DNA from: Paenibacillus chitinolyticus NBRC 15660
Lineage (GTDB): Bacteria; Bacillota; Bacilli; Paenibacillales; NBRC-103111
Assembly (NCBI RefSeq): GCF_000739915.1
Contig: NZ_BBJT01000007.1
Coordinates: forward strand, 186,001 to 250,000
Direction of reading: 5' to 3'
Length of the DNA stretch: 64,000 nt
This document shows positions 53,801 to 60,491 of the stretch, in pieces; position 1 is the first letter of the stretch; every line of letters starts with the position of its first letter. Position numbers and translations under genes: made by a program. Under the pieces are notes generated by a model, which worked only from the letters and a program-made list of their open reading frames with translations, was not told where the DNA came from and did no database searches.

Positions 53801-54281
53801 AGGCAGCTTGTACGCATGAGGCCAGCTTGCCGATGAAAATTCGCGAGGCCGTCCCGATCTGAACGGACCCCTGCAGCAGAATCGCCATCTCCGTGACATG
53901 GACGTTAATCCACGCCTGCTCCTCCGCTTCCAGGCGCAGAATGCGCTCTTCTTCGGTTTTGTTGTACAAATCCACCGCGAGAGAGCGGAAGGATTGTGCC
54001 AGCTGCCCGAATTCGTCCCCCGCCTCGGCGGAACGGTCGGAAGGATCTACCGTACCCTGCGCCATGTCTCCGACGATCTGCGAGACCCTGTGCATGCCTT
54101 TATTAATCCCCCGGTGAATACCGGTAATAAGATAAACGCCCGTAGCCAGACCGATCAACCCTAATATCAAAGAAAGAGCCAAAAACACTCCGTCTAAAAA
54201 TATGCAAGCCATCGCGGTTAAGCCGCCTATAACCAGGATTGAAACGGCGGTTCCCAACCACACCTTCCCTTTAATGTTCAT
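50868..54281 (-). CDS. large hybrid histidine kinase (HAMP-GAF-coiled coil-kinase-three receivers)
   Basis: The 1137-residue protein has two N-terminal helices (~8-54), a HAMP-like segment (~55-105) and a GAF domain (~130-275). A long Gln/Glu-rich coiled coil (~286-445) follows, then HisKA with His460 in NVSHELRTPLN and a HATPase domain (TDTGIGIPASKLESIFEAF, YGGTGLGLTICREL). Three receivers end the protein at ~790-900, ~905-1015 and ~1020-1137, each with a phospho-Asp (AILLDIQLPVLDG, CMVLDLGLSDISG, LVFMDIMMPEMDG). The helix pair with almost no loop implies cytoplasmic or membrane-internal sensing. Architecture resembles the BarA/LuxQ-like and Paenibacillus hybrid group. It leads an operon with the receiver-kinase at 49611. 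Confidence 0.9.
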   Translation of the reverse strand: MNIKGKVWLGTAVSILVIGGLTAMACIFLDGVFLALSLILGLIGLATGVYLITGIHRGINKGMHRVSQIVGDMAQGTVDPSDRSAEAGDEFGQLAQSFRSLAVDLYNKTEEERILRLEAEEQAWINVHVTEMAILLQGSVQIGTASRIFIGKLASCVQAAYGALYVPKDGLLQFAAGYAYDDTAAERRQPIALGSGLVGQCALDKQTILLHDLPDGYVKIHSALGETKPAALIIVPVCYEDEVVAVIELASLRDFTSKERQLIDQTSANMGILLNTLADVVRIGELLKETQLQKEELEAQTEELQSQTEELQAQTEELQMQAEELESQTEELQAQTEELQAQAGSLQTSNERLQEQMKLTELQKEEIKQQADELKEQAEELFESNKQLQEQMELTELQKTEIAEQADELKEQAEELLASNENLKQQVELTERQKIEIKEQADEIFMAAQYKSEFLANVSHELRTPLNSLLILSQILAENKEGNLHSRQLEYIHTIFSAGKDLLTLIDEILDLAKLEVGKMTAVVEPTYLKDVSSHLYRHFEQQAKEKNIHFDIHSDRRLPESILTDGHRLQQILNNLLSNALKFTEKGAVTLSVHGASAPTGGDGQAPAEEIVFSVTDTGIGIPASKLESIFEAFQQADGTTSRKYGGTGLGLTICRELAGLLGGRIEVSSAEGEGSTFSLHLPAAQPGIAVSQAAAASDTMSAASEQAKRGESSFQESFVPDISISNPKLLQLAEMEDDRDNLQPGDTLLLIIEEDAEFASTLLNLARQRNFKAIVASQGDQGLALAHAYKPDAILLDIQLPVLDGWSIISRLKGRPELRHIPIHVISTAEENQQGLAMGALAFWKKPNDVHELEAAFLQIESYIRRRTKSLLIVEDNPVLRSSVVAFIAHPDVNIVAVATGREALEQLASHHFDCMVLDLGLSDISGFDLLEQVKTNRKLQTLPVIIFTGKELNKQDEQRLHHYAESIVIKNVRSMERLYDETALYLHRKHADLPADKQQLIEKLHNPEAAFQDKNILLVDDDMRNIFALSSVLEGYNMNIQFAQNGKEALSILRNHPEVDLVFMDIMMPEMDGYETMREIRKMPEFEKLVIIALTARAMDEDRIKCLQAGASDYISKPINTTQLVSMLKTWLIT
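52947..53426 (-). repeat. heptad and 35-residue repeats coding the kinase coiled coil
   Basis: Residues 286-348 repeat the heptad TEELQAQ-like unit with few changes. From residue 349 three 35-residue (105-base) repeats follow, beginning SNERLQEQM, SNKQLQEQM and SNENLKQQV at residues 349, 384 and 419, each five heptads long. This is recent internal duplication of a signalling helix rather than CRISPR or non-coding repeats. Confidence 0.88.
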
Positions 54282-54382
54282 GCCTTTCCACCCTGCCTTT
54301 CCTCAATAAAGCAATTATAACTTTCCGCGGTCGTCATGGGTAGTGCGGGATAGGTCGGGGCAGGAAGCAGTATTCTCCAAAA

Positions 54383-54411
54383 CAAAAAAGACTGCTCACT
54401 TGAGCAGTCTA
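54383..54411 (-). terminator. terminator of the signal-peptidase-like lipoprotein gene
   Basis: Minus-strand AGACTGCTCA pairs with TGAGCAGTCT and is followed by TTTTTTG, about 50 bases after the stop at 54463. Confidence 0.88.
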
Positions 54412-54462
54412 AAAAGGAAGCTCATTATTTTCATAATGGAGGCGTTAAAGTCGGAATAATCA

Positions 54463-55053
54463 TTAAGGGGTACTGCATGTTGTACAAACTCCAACAACCT
54501 TGCCCTTTAATTCGTTCAGGGATAGGCTGCGAAAAGTGGAGGTATTGCTCCTGGACCAATCATCACCGATCACGAAGACTTCATCCCCGTTCAAAGTGAT
54601 TTCTTGTACCTCTTTCTTATAGATTTCTTCGATCAGATTTTGTTTAGCCGGCTCCTCTATGTCACTATTTTGGAACGCTTTGTAATCATATCCCCGAATA
54701 TGGGCAGCCCCATAGAACGCGGTAAGTTTGGCCCCGTTAATATAAATTTGTCCGTTCGTTATGTTTATTTTCTCATTAGGAAGCGCGACGACCCTGGATA
54801 CGTCATGATCCCCATAGTACACGATATCCCCTCTTGCCACGTCCCGGGATTTGTAATAGGAGGTGTCCACCGCCACATTCTTCTCTAGTTCATGTCGGCC
54901 GCGATTCATTGCGTCACTTAGCGGATTAACGACGGTATGATTCCCGGCGGACACTTCTGCAACGGACTCCTTCGTAACTTTGTCATCTATCGCCTTTTCG
55001 GAACATGCGGCAAGTGAACCTAGCAGAAGCGCCGCTAAAAGCCATTTTTTCAT
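54463..55053 (-). CDS. lipoprotein with S26 signal-peptidase-like fold, catalytic dyad missing
   Basis: From ATG 55053 (AGGAGG 7 bases upstream) the 196-residue product has a lipoprotein signal peptide with lipobox LAAC (Cys17). The remainder follows signal peptidase I boxes: a box-B-like SDAMNRG (46-52), box C ARGDIVYYG (73-81), box D VSRVVALPNEKINITNGQIYINGAKL (85-110) and box E VFVIGDDWSRSNTSTFR (159-175). By this alignment the catalytic Ser aligns with Ala48 and the Lys before RVV with Ser86, so it should not cleave. An extended frame upstream to 55200 has no ribosome-binding site. Confidence 0.75.
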   Translation of the reverse strand: MKKWLLAALLLGSLAACSEKAIDDKVTKESVAEVSAGNHTVVNPLSDAMNRGRHELEKNVAVDTSYYKSRDVARGDIVYYGDHDVSRVVALPNEKINITNGQIYINGAKLTAFYGAAHIRGYDYKAFQNSDIEEPAKQNLIEEIYKKEVQEITLNGDEVFVIGDDWSRSNTSTFRSLSLNELKGKVVGVCTTCSTP

Positions 55054-55385
55054 CGTCCATCCTCCTAGAGTCGTTAACTCAATCGCCCAAGGTTCGGCGT
55101 AATGCTTCATAACACCGAATCTCGACATTTCGAGCGGGGCGCAAAGCTCATTCAGTGTCCTCCCGCCCGATCCAACCGGAGTACCTCCTTTTACGGGCAC
55201 GTTTTAAAAAAGTTGCTCGGTACTTTATATCCGGCAACCGCCCATCCGGCTTATCTTTCCTTCCCTTTCTTTCCCCTAACCTTTTCCGCCTCCATTCGTC
55301 CTACTAACCATAAAAGCAAATCCGCAGCAGGGCGCATCCGGCTAACCTTTTTACCCTTTCGCAAAATTTTTTTTTGAAAACCGGT
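55054..55385. other. intergenic region upstream of the lipoprotein and ECF sigma genes
   Basis: No gene is supported here. It separates divergent promoters; the T-rich stretch near 55366-55376 precedes the ECF promoter candidate. Confidence 0.45.
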
Positions 55386-55416
55386 GAACTTTTTCGGTCC
55401 GGAGAGCCAATCTCTC
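55386..55416 (+). promoter_or_regulatory. candidate autoregulatory ECF promoter
   Basis: GAACTTTTT (55386-55394) and TCTCAT (55411-55416), about 28 bases before the sigma-factor ATG, resemble the AAC-rich -35 and C/T-rich -10 of ECF promoters. ECF genes commonly drive their own transcription; the exact consensus for this group is unknown to me, so the call is weak. Confidence 0.3.
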
Positions 55417-55443
55417 ATGTATACAAGTTCAGGGGGCCCTCGA

Positions 55444-56031
55444 ATGAATGATGAACAGCTCGAACATTGGCTCGACCGGCTGGCGGCCGGGGATCAGGAA
55501 GCGATGGAAGAGATCTACCGCATGACCCGGCGCAAAGTTTACGGAACCGTCGCCGTGCTCGTCTCCAATAAAGAAGACGTTAACGATATCGTCAGTGAAA
55601 TTTACTGCCAGCTATGGCGCGCATTGCCCGGCTATGACCGCAGCCGTCCTTTTCATTTCTGGCTGAACGGGATTGTCATCCGGCAGGTAAGCAGCTGGCG
55701 CCGTCAGCTCTGGAGACGATTCCGTCTGACCGACAAAACTTCCCGTCTGAGCGAAGAGCCGCATGTGGAAACGCCGGATGAAGCTCTGGCCGGCAACGAA
55801 CTCCGGCAGGATGTGCGGGATGCCATTAACAAGCTGCCTTATAAACTCAGGGTGGCCGTAATATACCGCTATTTCTACGAGTATACGTACGATGAAATTG
55901 CCGAACTGCTGGCGATTCCGCCCGGTACGGTAAAATCCAGAGTTCATCTGGCCTTGAAGCGACTGCGCGCCAAATTCGACACTCAATTGGACGGGGAGGC
56001 TTATCCGAATGTCTATTCCAAAAAACATTAA
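55444..56031 (+). CDS. ECF-family RNA polymerase sigma factor
   Basis: The 195-residue protein has sigma region 2 (EAMEEIYRMTRRKVYGTVAVLVSNKEDVNDIVSEIYCQLWRAL) and region 4 (INKLPYKLRVAVIYRYFYEYTYDEIAELLAIPPGTVKSRVHLALKRLRAKF) and nothing between, the ECF layout. I prefer ATG 55444 with AGGGGGCC upstream; an extension to 55384 overlaps the promoter. The next gene overlaps by 23 bases and encodes a DUF4179 membrane protein, its likely anti-sigma partner. The signal is probably envelope stress. Confidence 0.9.
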   Translation: MNDEQLEHWLDRLAAGDQEAMEEIYRMTRRKVYGTVAVLVSNKEDVNDIVSEIYCQLWRALPGYDRSRPFHFWLNGIVIRQVSSWRRQLWRRFRLTDKTSRLSEEPHVETPDEALAGNELRQDVRDAINKLPYKLRVAVIYRYFYEYTYDEIAELLAIPPGTVKSRVHLALKRLRAKFDTQLDGEAYPNVYSKKH

Positions 56032-56791
56032 AGAAGCGCTGAAAGATCAAATCGAAAACGCCGAGGTTCCGCAAGAAGTGGATCGGCGTGTCCGCCAGTC
56101 TTTCCTCGAATTTCATAAGAAAAAGGAGTCCAAACCCATGAAAAAAAGACTTGTCGCTTTCAGTATCGCCGCCGCTATTCTTATTCCTACGAGTGTATTC
56201 GCCTCCTTGGGCGGAACATCTTACTTCTTCAAGGAATCCGCCAACATCAACGGGCTGGTCAACGAAGGCACCAAGCGTGCCCTGTCCGAAGGCTTATCCG
56301 TTCCGATGAACGAGAAAATTACCGATCACGGCCTCACCGTCCAGTTCTCCGAAGTATACGTAGAGGACAGCAAAGTGCTCGTGCACTACAAGATCACCGG
56401 AGAAGACGGGAAGCTCGTTCCTTACGAATTCGATACCCGCGGCCTTAATGTCCTCTATGACGGCAAGAAGAACGGCAAGCAGGTCGAGAATCCGACCTAC
56501 CAGGAGAACGGATTGGACGGTTTCTCGGTCCTCAGCTTTATCGGCACAGGTAAAAAGGACCGGCTCCCGTTCACCTTAACGGACGCGGCCGGAAACGTGA
56601 TCAACACGGGAATCGCCGAGAAAGACCAGCCGGAGGGTGTGCTTGCTTTCGTCACGAGCGGAGCCAAGCTGCCTGAGTCTATCCGCCTGAACGTGAACAT
56701 CGACCGTATCGGCGCCACGAAAGGCAGCTGGAAAGCACAGTTCACGATCGACCAGAGCAAGGCCAAGCAGGCTTCCGAGAAAGCGCATTGA
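56009..56791 (+). CDS. DUF4179 membrane protein, probable anti-sigma factor
   Basis: The 260-residue protein has a short cytoplasmic N-terminus (~45 residues with helical IKEALKDQIENAEVPQEVDRRVRQSFLEF), one membrane helix (RLVAFSIAAAILIPTSVFA, ~47-65) and an extracytoplasmic beta-rich domain of ~190 residues typical of DUF4179. The N-terminal cytoplasmic segment is where such proteins bind the sigma factor. It overlaps the sigma gene by 23 bases and ends before a terminator, so sigma and anti-sigma are made together. No protease site is identified. Confidence 0.83.
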   Translation: MSIPKNIKEALKDQIENAEVPQEVDRRVRQSFLEFHKKKESKPMKKRLVAFSIAAAILIPTSVFASLGGTSYFFKESANINGLVNEGTKRALSEGLSVPMNEKITDHGLTVQFSEVYVEDSKVLVHYKITGEDGKLVPYEFDTRGLNVLYDGKKNGKQVENPTYQENGLDGFSVLSFIGTGKKDRLPFTLTDAAGNVINTGIAEKDQPEGVLAFVTSGAKLPESIRLNVNIDRIGATKGSWKAQFTIDQSKAKQASEKAH

Positions 56792-56832
56792 GTTTTGGCT
56801 AATGATAATTTCGAGAAGATGAATCAGGAAGA

Positions 56833-56858
56833 AGACGCCGGCGGCCCGGCGTCTTTTT
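56833..56858 (+). terminator. terminator of the ECF operon
   Basis: AGACGCCG pairs with CGGCGTCT, with a GCGGCC core, followed by TTTTTG, 41 bases after the anti-sigma stop. Confidence 0.86.
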
Positions 56859-57024
56859 GACTTGCGCCCCATTTACCGTTTTTCGCTGCTCGTTGATTCT
56901 CTTAACAGATACCGGCAAGGTTTGTGCTTATGCTCTATTTTCCTGCCGTGCCGTTCCTATTACTAGCATTTTACATATCGTAAATTGAGATCGTTTGGGA
57001 GTCTACGGATAGGAGGAACGAAAA

Positions 57025-57765
57025 ATGAAAGACGGCTCAATAAAATCTGTTAAAAATCTGGGAGTTTCCGTTATCACATGCACCAATCGCCGCAATTATT
57101 TGAAAAATCTGTTGGATAATTACAAGAGACAAGACCACCCGACTAAAGAACTCATTATCATTGTGAACAACGATAAGATACCGCTCGCCCCCTACCGGGA
57201 ATTAGCCAAGAAGCTTCGGAATATCCGCATTTTCCGTGTTTCGGAACGAACCTCTCTCGGCGCTTGCTTGAATTACGCGGTCAAAAAAGCCAAGTACGGC
57301 TACGTTGCCAAGTTCGATGACGACGACTATTATGCCCCCTATTATCTCACCGAAAGCTTGCTGACCTTCCGGCAGACAAAAGCGGATGTTATAGGAAAGC
57401 GGGCTCATTATATGTACCTCCGCGGGTCGAAGACGCTTATTCTTCGTTTTTCGCAGGATGAAAACCGTCCCGTCACCCAATTGCCGGGAGCTACTCTCGT
57501 CATTAGACGCGACGTTTTGAAGAAGGTGCCGTTTCCGGACCGGAACGTGGGGGAGGACGACCTTTTTTGCCTGAGAAGCAAGAAAAAGGGCTTCAAAGTC
57601 TACTCCGCGGGAAAAGACAACTTCGTCGCCATACGCCGAAAAAACTCCAGCAACCATACCTGGATCATCAGCGACCGGGAACTGATCGCTCATCATAAGA
57701 AAGTCTCCAACGTCAACGATTACAAGAAGTTTGTACAAAGAAAGCCTAAGAGCGGTGTTCTCTAA
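57025..57765 (+). CDS. family-2-like glycosyltransferase, first of a tandem pair
   Basis: The 246-residue protein is a bare GT-A catalytic domain without membrane helices. It starts GVSVITCTNRRNYLKNLLDNYKRQ, carries the metal-binding KFDDDDYYAP (~98-107) where D-x-D lies, and an acceptor-side region VIGKRAHYMYLRGSKTLILRF and NVGEDDLF. It resembles small spore-coat or surface-glycan transferases such as CgeD-like proteins. TAGGAGGAACG precedes ATG 57025. The stop overlaps the next start as TAATG. Upstream, CATATCGTA (56974-56982) fits the sigma-K -10 pattern CATANNNTA, without a clear -35. Confidence 0.82.
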   Translation: MKDGSIKSVKNLGVSVITCTNRRNYLKNLLDNYKRQDHPTKELIIIVNNDKIPLAPYRELAKKLRNIRIFRVSERTSLGACLNYAVKKAKYGYVAKFDDDDYYAPYYLTESLLTFRQTKADVIGKRAHYMYLRGSKTLILRFSQDENRPVTQLPGATLVIRRDVLKKVPFPDRNVGEDDLFCLRSKKKGFKVYSAGKDNFVAIRRKNSSNHTWIISDRELIAHHKKVSNVNDYKKFVQRKPKSGVL

Positions 57766-58496
57766 TGGCGAAGCCGGATGTCGTTCGGCCGGAACACGCC
57801 GTTTCCGTTATCACTTGCACCAAACGGCGGGACTGCATGGAGAATCTTTTCCAAAACTACAGCAGACAGAACTTTAGACACAAAGAATTAATCGTGATCC
57901 TGAATCATGACAACCTGAATGTGAGCGAGTATATTAAAGCGGCAAAAGCCTATAAACAGGTACGGATATACAGCCGGCCCGGGCTTGTATCGCTCGGTAA
58001 CTGCCTGAATTTCGGCGTCCGACTATCGAAATATGACCGGATCGCTAAATTTGACGATGACGATTACTATGCTCCCGACTATTTGACGGACAGTATGCGG
58101 ACCATGGTGAGAACCGGCGCCGACATCGTTGGGAAGCGGGCCCATTATATGTATCTGAACGGGACAAAGACCCTCCTTCTTCGCTATCCCGCCCGGGAAA
58201 ATCAATATGTCTCCCTGGTGCAAGGGGCGACCCTTCTCGTGAAGCGGCACGTGTTCGATAAAGTCGGCTTTCCGGACCGCAACCGGGGAGAGTGCGTGAA
58301 GTTCTGTGCCGACAGTGCGGCAAAAGGGTTGAAAATTTATTCATGCAGCCGATATAACTTTCTGGCGATTCGCAGGAAAGATTCCAAAGATCACACGTGG
58401 ACCGTAAGCGACCGGCAGCTTTTGGCAAGAAACGCCAAACTGGTGAAAGCGGACAACCCGCAAAAATTCGTGAGCCGCCGGAGTTTAGATTCTTGA
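57765..58496 (+). CDS. family-2-like glycosyltransferase, tandem paralogue
   Basis: The 243-residue protein is a paralogue of the preceding one over its full length: AVSVITCTKRRDCMENLFQNYSRQ, KFDDDDYYAPDYL, DIVGKRAHYMYLNGTKTLLLRY, GATLLVKRHVFDKVGFPDRN and the C-terminal DHTWTVSDRQLLARNAKLV. Where the first copy has GEDDLF this one has GECVKF, losing two acidic residues in the part that often contains the base or acceptor site, so specificity may differ. Its ATG overlaps the previous stop by one base, so the pair is translationally coupled. A terminator follows. Confidence 0.82.
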   Translation: MAKPDVVRPEHAVSVITCTKRRDCMENLFQNYSRQNFRHKELIVILNHDNLNVSEYIKAAKAYKQVRIYSRPGLVSLGNCLNFGVRLSKYDRIAKFDDDDYYAPDYLTDSMRTMVRTGADIVGKRAHYMYLNGTKTLLLRYPARENQYVSLVQGATLLVKRHVFDKVGFPDRNRGECVKFCADSAAKGLKIYSCSRYNFLAIRRKDSKDHTWTVSDRQLLARNAKLVKADNPQKFVSRRSLDS

Positions 58497-58562
58497 GCTT
58501 ACGGTAATGGAGGACGGCAGCCGAGAGTTTCCCGGTTGTGCTTCATCCGTAAGGCGGCCTAC

Positions 58563-58595
58563 AAAAAAGCACCGTTCGAATGAACGGTGCTTTTG
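58563..58595 (+). terminator. terminator of the glycosyltransferase pair
   Basis: AAAAGCACCGTTC pairs with GAACGGTGCTTTT around GAAT, with A/T flanks usable in both directions before convergent selO. Confidence 0.9.
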
Positions 58596-58656
58596 CCGAC
58601 CTCTTATGGCGAGATGGTTTAAACAACGGGCCGCACAAGCCTTATCCCGTCTGCGG

Positions 58657-60138
58657 TTACGTGCCGCAGAACGTCCGGTACGGACTGTCGCAAGCCTCCG
58701 GCAGCGTGGAGTAAACGGCTTGTTCGGGAGAGTGCGCGAAGGGGCTCGCCAGAACAGCGAGCAGCCGCTCCATCACACTGTAATCTCCCTGTTCCACCGC
58801 GGCTTCCAGCGCCTCTTCCACCCGGTGGTTACGGGGGATTACGGCAGGGTTGCTGCTGCGCATCAGCTCATGCGAGGCGGCTGCCGATTCCGGCTGCCTG
58901 CCCCGTCTCGCCTGCCACAGCTCATGCCAGCGGGTAAACTCTTCGGCCCCGGACAAGGCCGTGTCTTCCGGTTTATCGAACGTTAAGGCGAGGAACGTGT
59001 TGGTGTAGTCGGCCCTGTGTTTTTGCATCCAACCGAGGAGGTCCTCTATAAGGGACTCGTCTCCCTCCTCCTCGTTAAAGAGGCCGAGCTTCGCCCTCAT
59101 ACCGGCAAGGTAGCTCCGGTTATGCAGCACGCCAAACTGCGCGATTGCCTCCTCGGCCAGCTTGATGGCCTGCTCTTGATCGGCATGAATCAGCGGCAGA
59201 AGCGTTTCGGCGAACCGGGCAAGGTTCCAGGCCCCTATGTGCGGCTGATTGCCGTAAGCGTAGCGCCCGTATGTGTCGATGGAGCTGAACACCGTCTCGG
59301 GGTCGTAGGCGTCCATGAAGGCGCAGGGCCCGTAGTCGATGGTCTCACCGCTGAGGGCCATGTTGTCGGTGTTCATCACGCCGTGGATAAAGCCGACAAG
59401 CTGCCACTTGGCAATAAGCGCGGCCTGGCGCTTGATGACTGCCTGAAGCAGCGAGAGATAGCGGTTCCCGCTGCCTGCGGCGGCTGCTTCCGGGTAGTGT
59501 CTCTGCAGGGTGTAATCGGCCAGCGCCTGCAGATCCTCGGCGGAGCCCCACTTGGCGGCGAACTGGAAAGTCCCGACACGCAGATGACTCGCCGCCACGC
59601 GGGTCAGAACGGCGCCGGGCAGCTCCGTTTCGCGGTACACCGGCTCGCCGGTGGTCACCACAGCCAGGCTGCGCGTAGTGGGAATGCCGAGCCCGTGCAT
59701 GGCCTCGCTGATGATGTACTCGCGCAGCATCGGCCCGAGAGCCGCCCGGCCGTCGCCCCGGCGGGAATACGGGGTGCGGCCCGGCCCTTTGAGCTGGACG
59801 TCCACCCGCTCGCCGCCGGGAGTGATCTGCTCCCCGAGCAGAACGGCGCGTCCGTCGCCCAGCATCGTAAAGTGCCCGAATTGATGCCCTGCGTAAGCTT
59901 GGGCCAGCGGTTCCGCGCCTTCGGGAATCCGGTTGCCGGCAAACACTTCGGTCCCCTCGTTGCTTTTAAGCGCTTGACTGTTCAGCCCCAGAGAAGCCGC
60001 CAGCGCATCGTTAAAAATGACTACATCCGGCGAAGCTGCGGGAGTCGGATTCGTCTTGGCAAAAAATATTTCCGGCAGACGGGCATAACTATTGTCAAAA
60101 TTCCAACCGGTTTCCGGTCCTGCTTTTTTATCCGTCAT
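58657..60138 (-). CDS. selO: SelO protein adenylyltransferase (YdiU/UPF0061)
   Basis: The 493-residue protein is a full-length SelO pseudokinase-fold enzyme. Landmarks are [23 protein letters not shown] (~80-103), [44 protein letters not shown] (~115-158), [29 protein letters not shown] (~247-275; the N and D of the metal site) and the C-terminal PYRTFCGT. SelO proteins move AMP from ATP to Ser/Thr/Tyr of target proteins; the C-terminal Cys is redox-linked (selenocysteine in eukaryotes). ATG 60138 follows AAGGAGATAAG. Transcribed alone. Confidence 0.92.
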   Translation of the reverse strand: MTDKKAGPETGWNFDNSYARLPEIFFAKTNPTPAASPDVVIFNDALAASLGLNSQALKSNEGTEVFAGNRIPEGAEPLAQAYAGHQFGHFTMLGDGRAVLLGEQITPGGERVDVQLKGPGRTPYSRRGDGRAALGPMLREYIISEAMHGLGIPTTRSLAVVTTGEPVYRETELPGAVLTRVAASHLRVGTFQFAAKWGSAEDLQALADYTLQRHYPEAAAAGSGNRYLSLLQAVIKRQAALIAKWQLVGFIHGVMNTDNMALSGETIDYGPCAFMDAYDPETVFSSIDTYGRYAYGNQPHIGAWNLARFAETLLPLIHADQEQAIKLAEEAIAQFGVLHNRSYLAGMRAKLGLFNEEEGDESLIEDLLGWMQKHRADYTNTFLALTFDKPEDTALSGAEEFTRWHELWQARRGRQPESAAASHELMRSSNPAVIPRNHRVEEALEAAVEQGDYSVMERLLAVLASPFAHSPEQAVYSTLPEACDSPYRTFCGT

Positions 60139-60449
60139 CTTATCTCCTTCTGTTCTCGATCATTTATTGGGATCGCTTAACGGGTTTAGATAGGAGTGCG
60201 CCTCTACGCAAGGCTGTGTCTCCTCGCAGAGTCCTGCCCTTTTATAAACGTATATTACCCTTTCTATACCCGAATCACTCCCTGCCGCCTATTGGCCGAA
60301 GTGAGCCGTCTCTATGTAACCCTGTGTACCTTGCTGGCGTGAACGTTGGGCTTGTCTGTGCATCCGCCTCAAGCCGGGAGGCTTACTTCATTATTCTCTC
60401 ATCCGGGATAAAATTTCAAATCTTTTTTAAGCTGCCGTTTTAAACGATA
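60139..60449. other. about 310 bases without a recognised gene
   Basis: Between selO and the terminator of the ABC transporter operon I see no convincing gene or RNA. It should contain the selO promoter. Confidence 0.4.
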
Positions 60450-60480
60450 AAAAACAGCCCCGCATAACGCGGAGCTGTCG
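60450..60480 (-). terminator. terminator of the BceAB-like transporter operon
   Basis: Minus-strand ACAGCTCCGC pairs with GCGGGGCTGT, followed by TTTTTTATC, 12 bases after the permease stop. Confidence 0.87.
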
Positions 60481-60491
60481 CTGTCTGACTC

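Noticed and set aside
55054-55200. N-terminal extension of the lipoprotein gene to 55200
   Set aside because: It would put the lipobox inside the protein; AGGAGG supports the start at 55053.
59017-60180. A 387-codon frame opposite selO
   Set aside because: Shadow of selO with no signals of its own.
60139-60449. Short plus-strand frames after selO as a small gene
   Set aside because: No ribosome-binding site and no plausible protein character.
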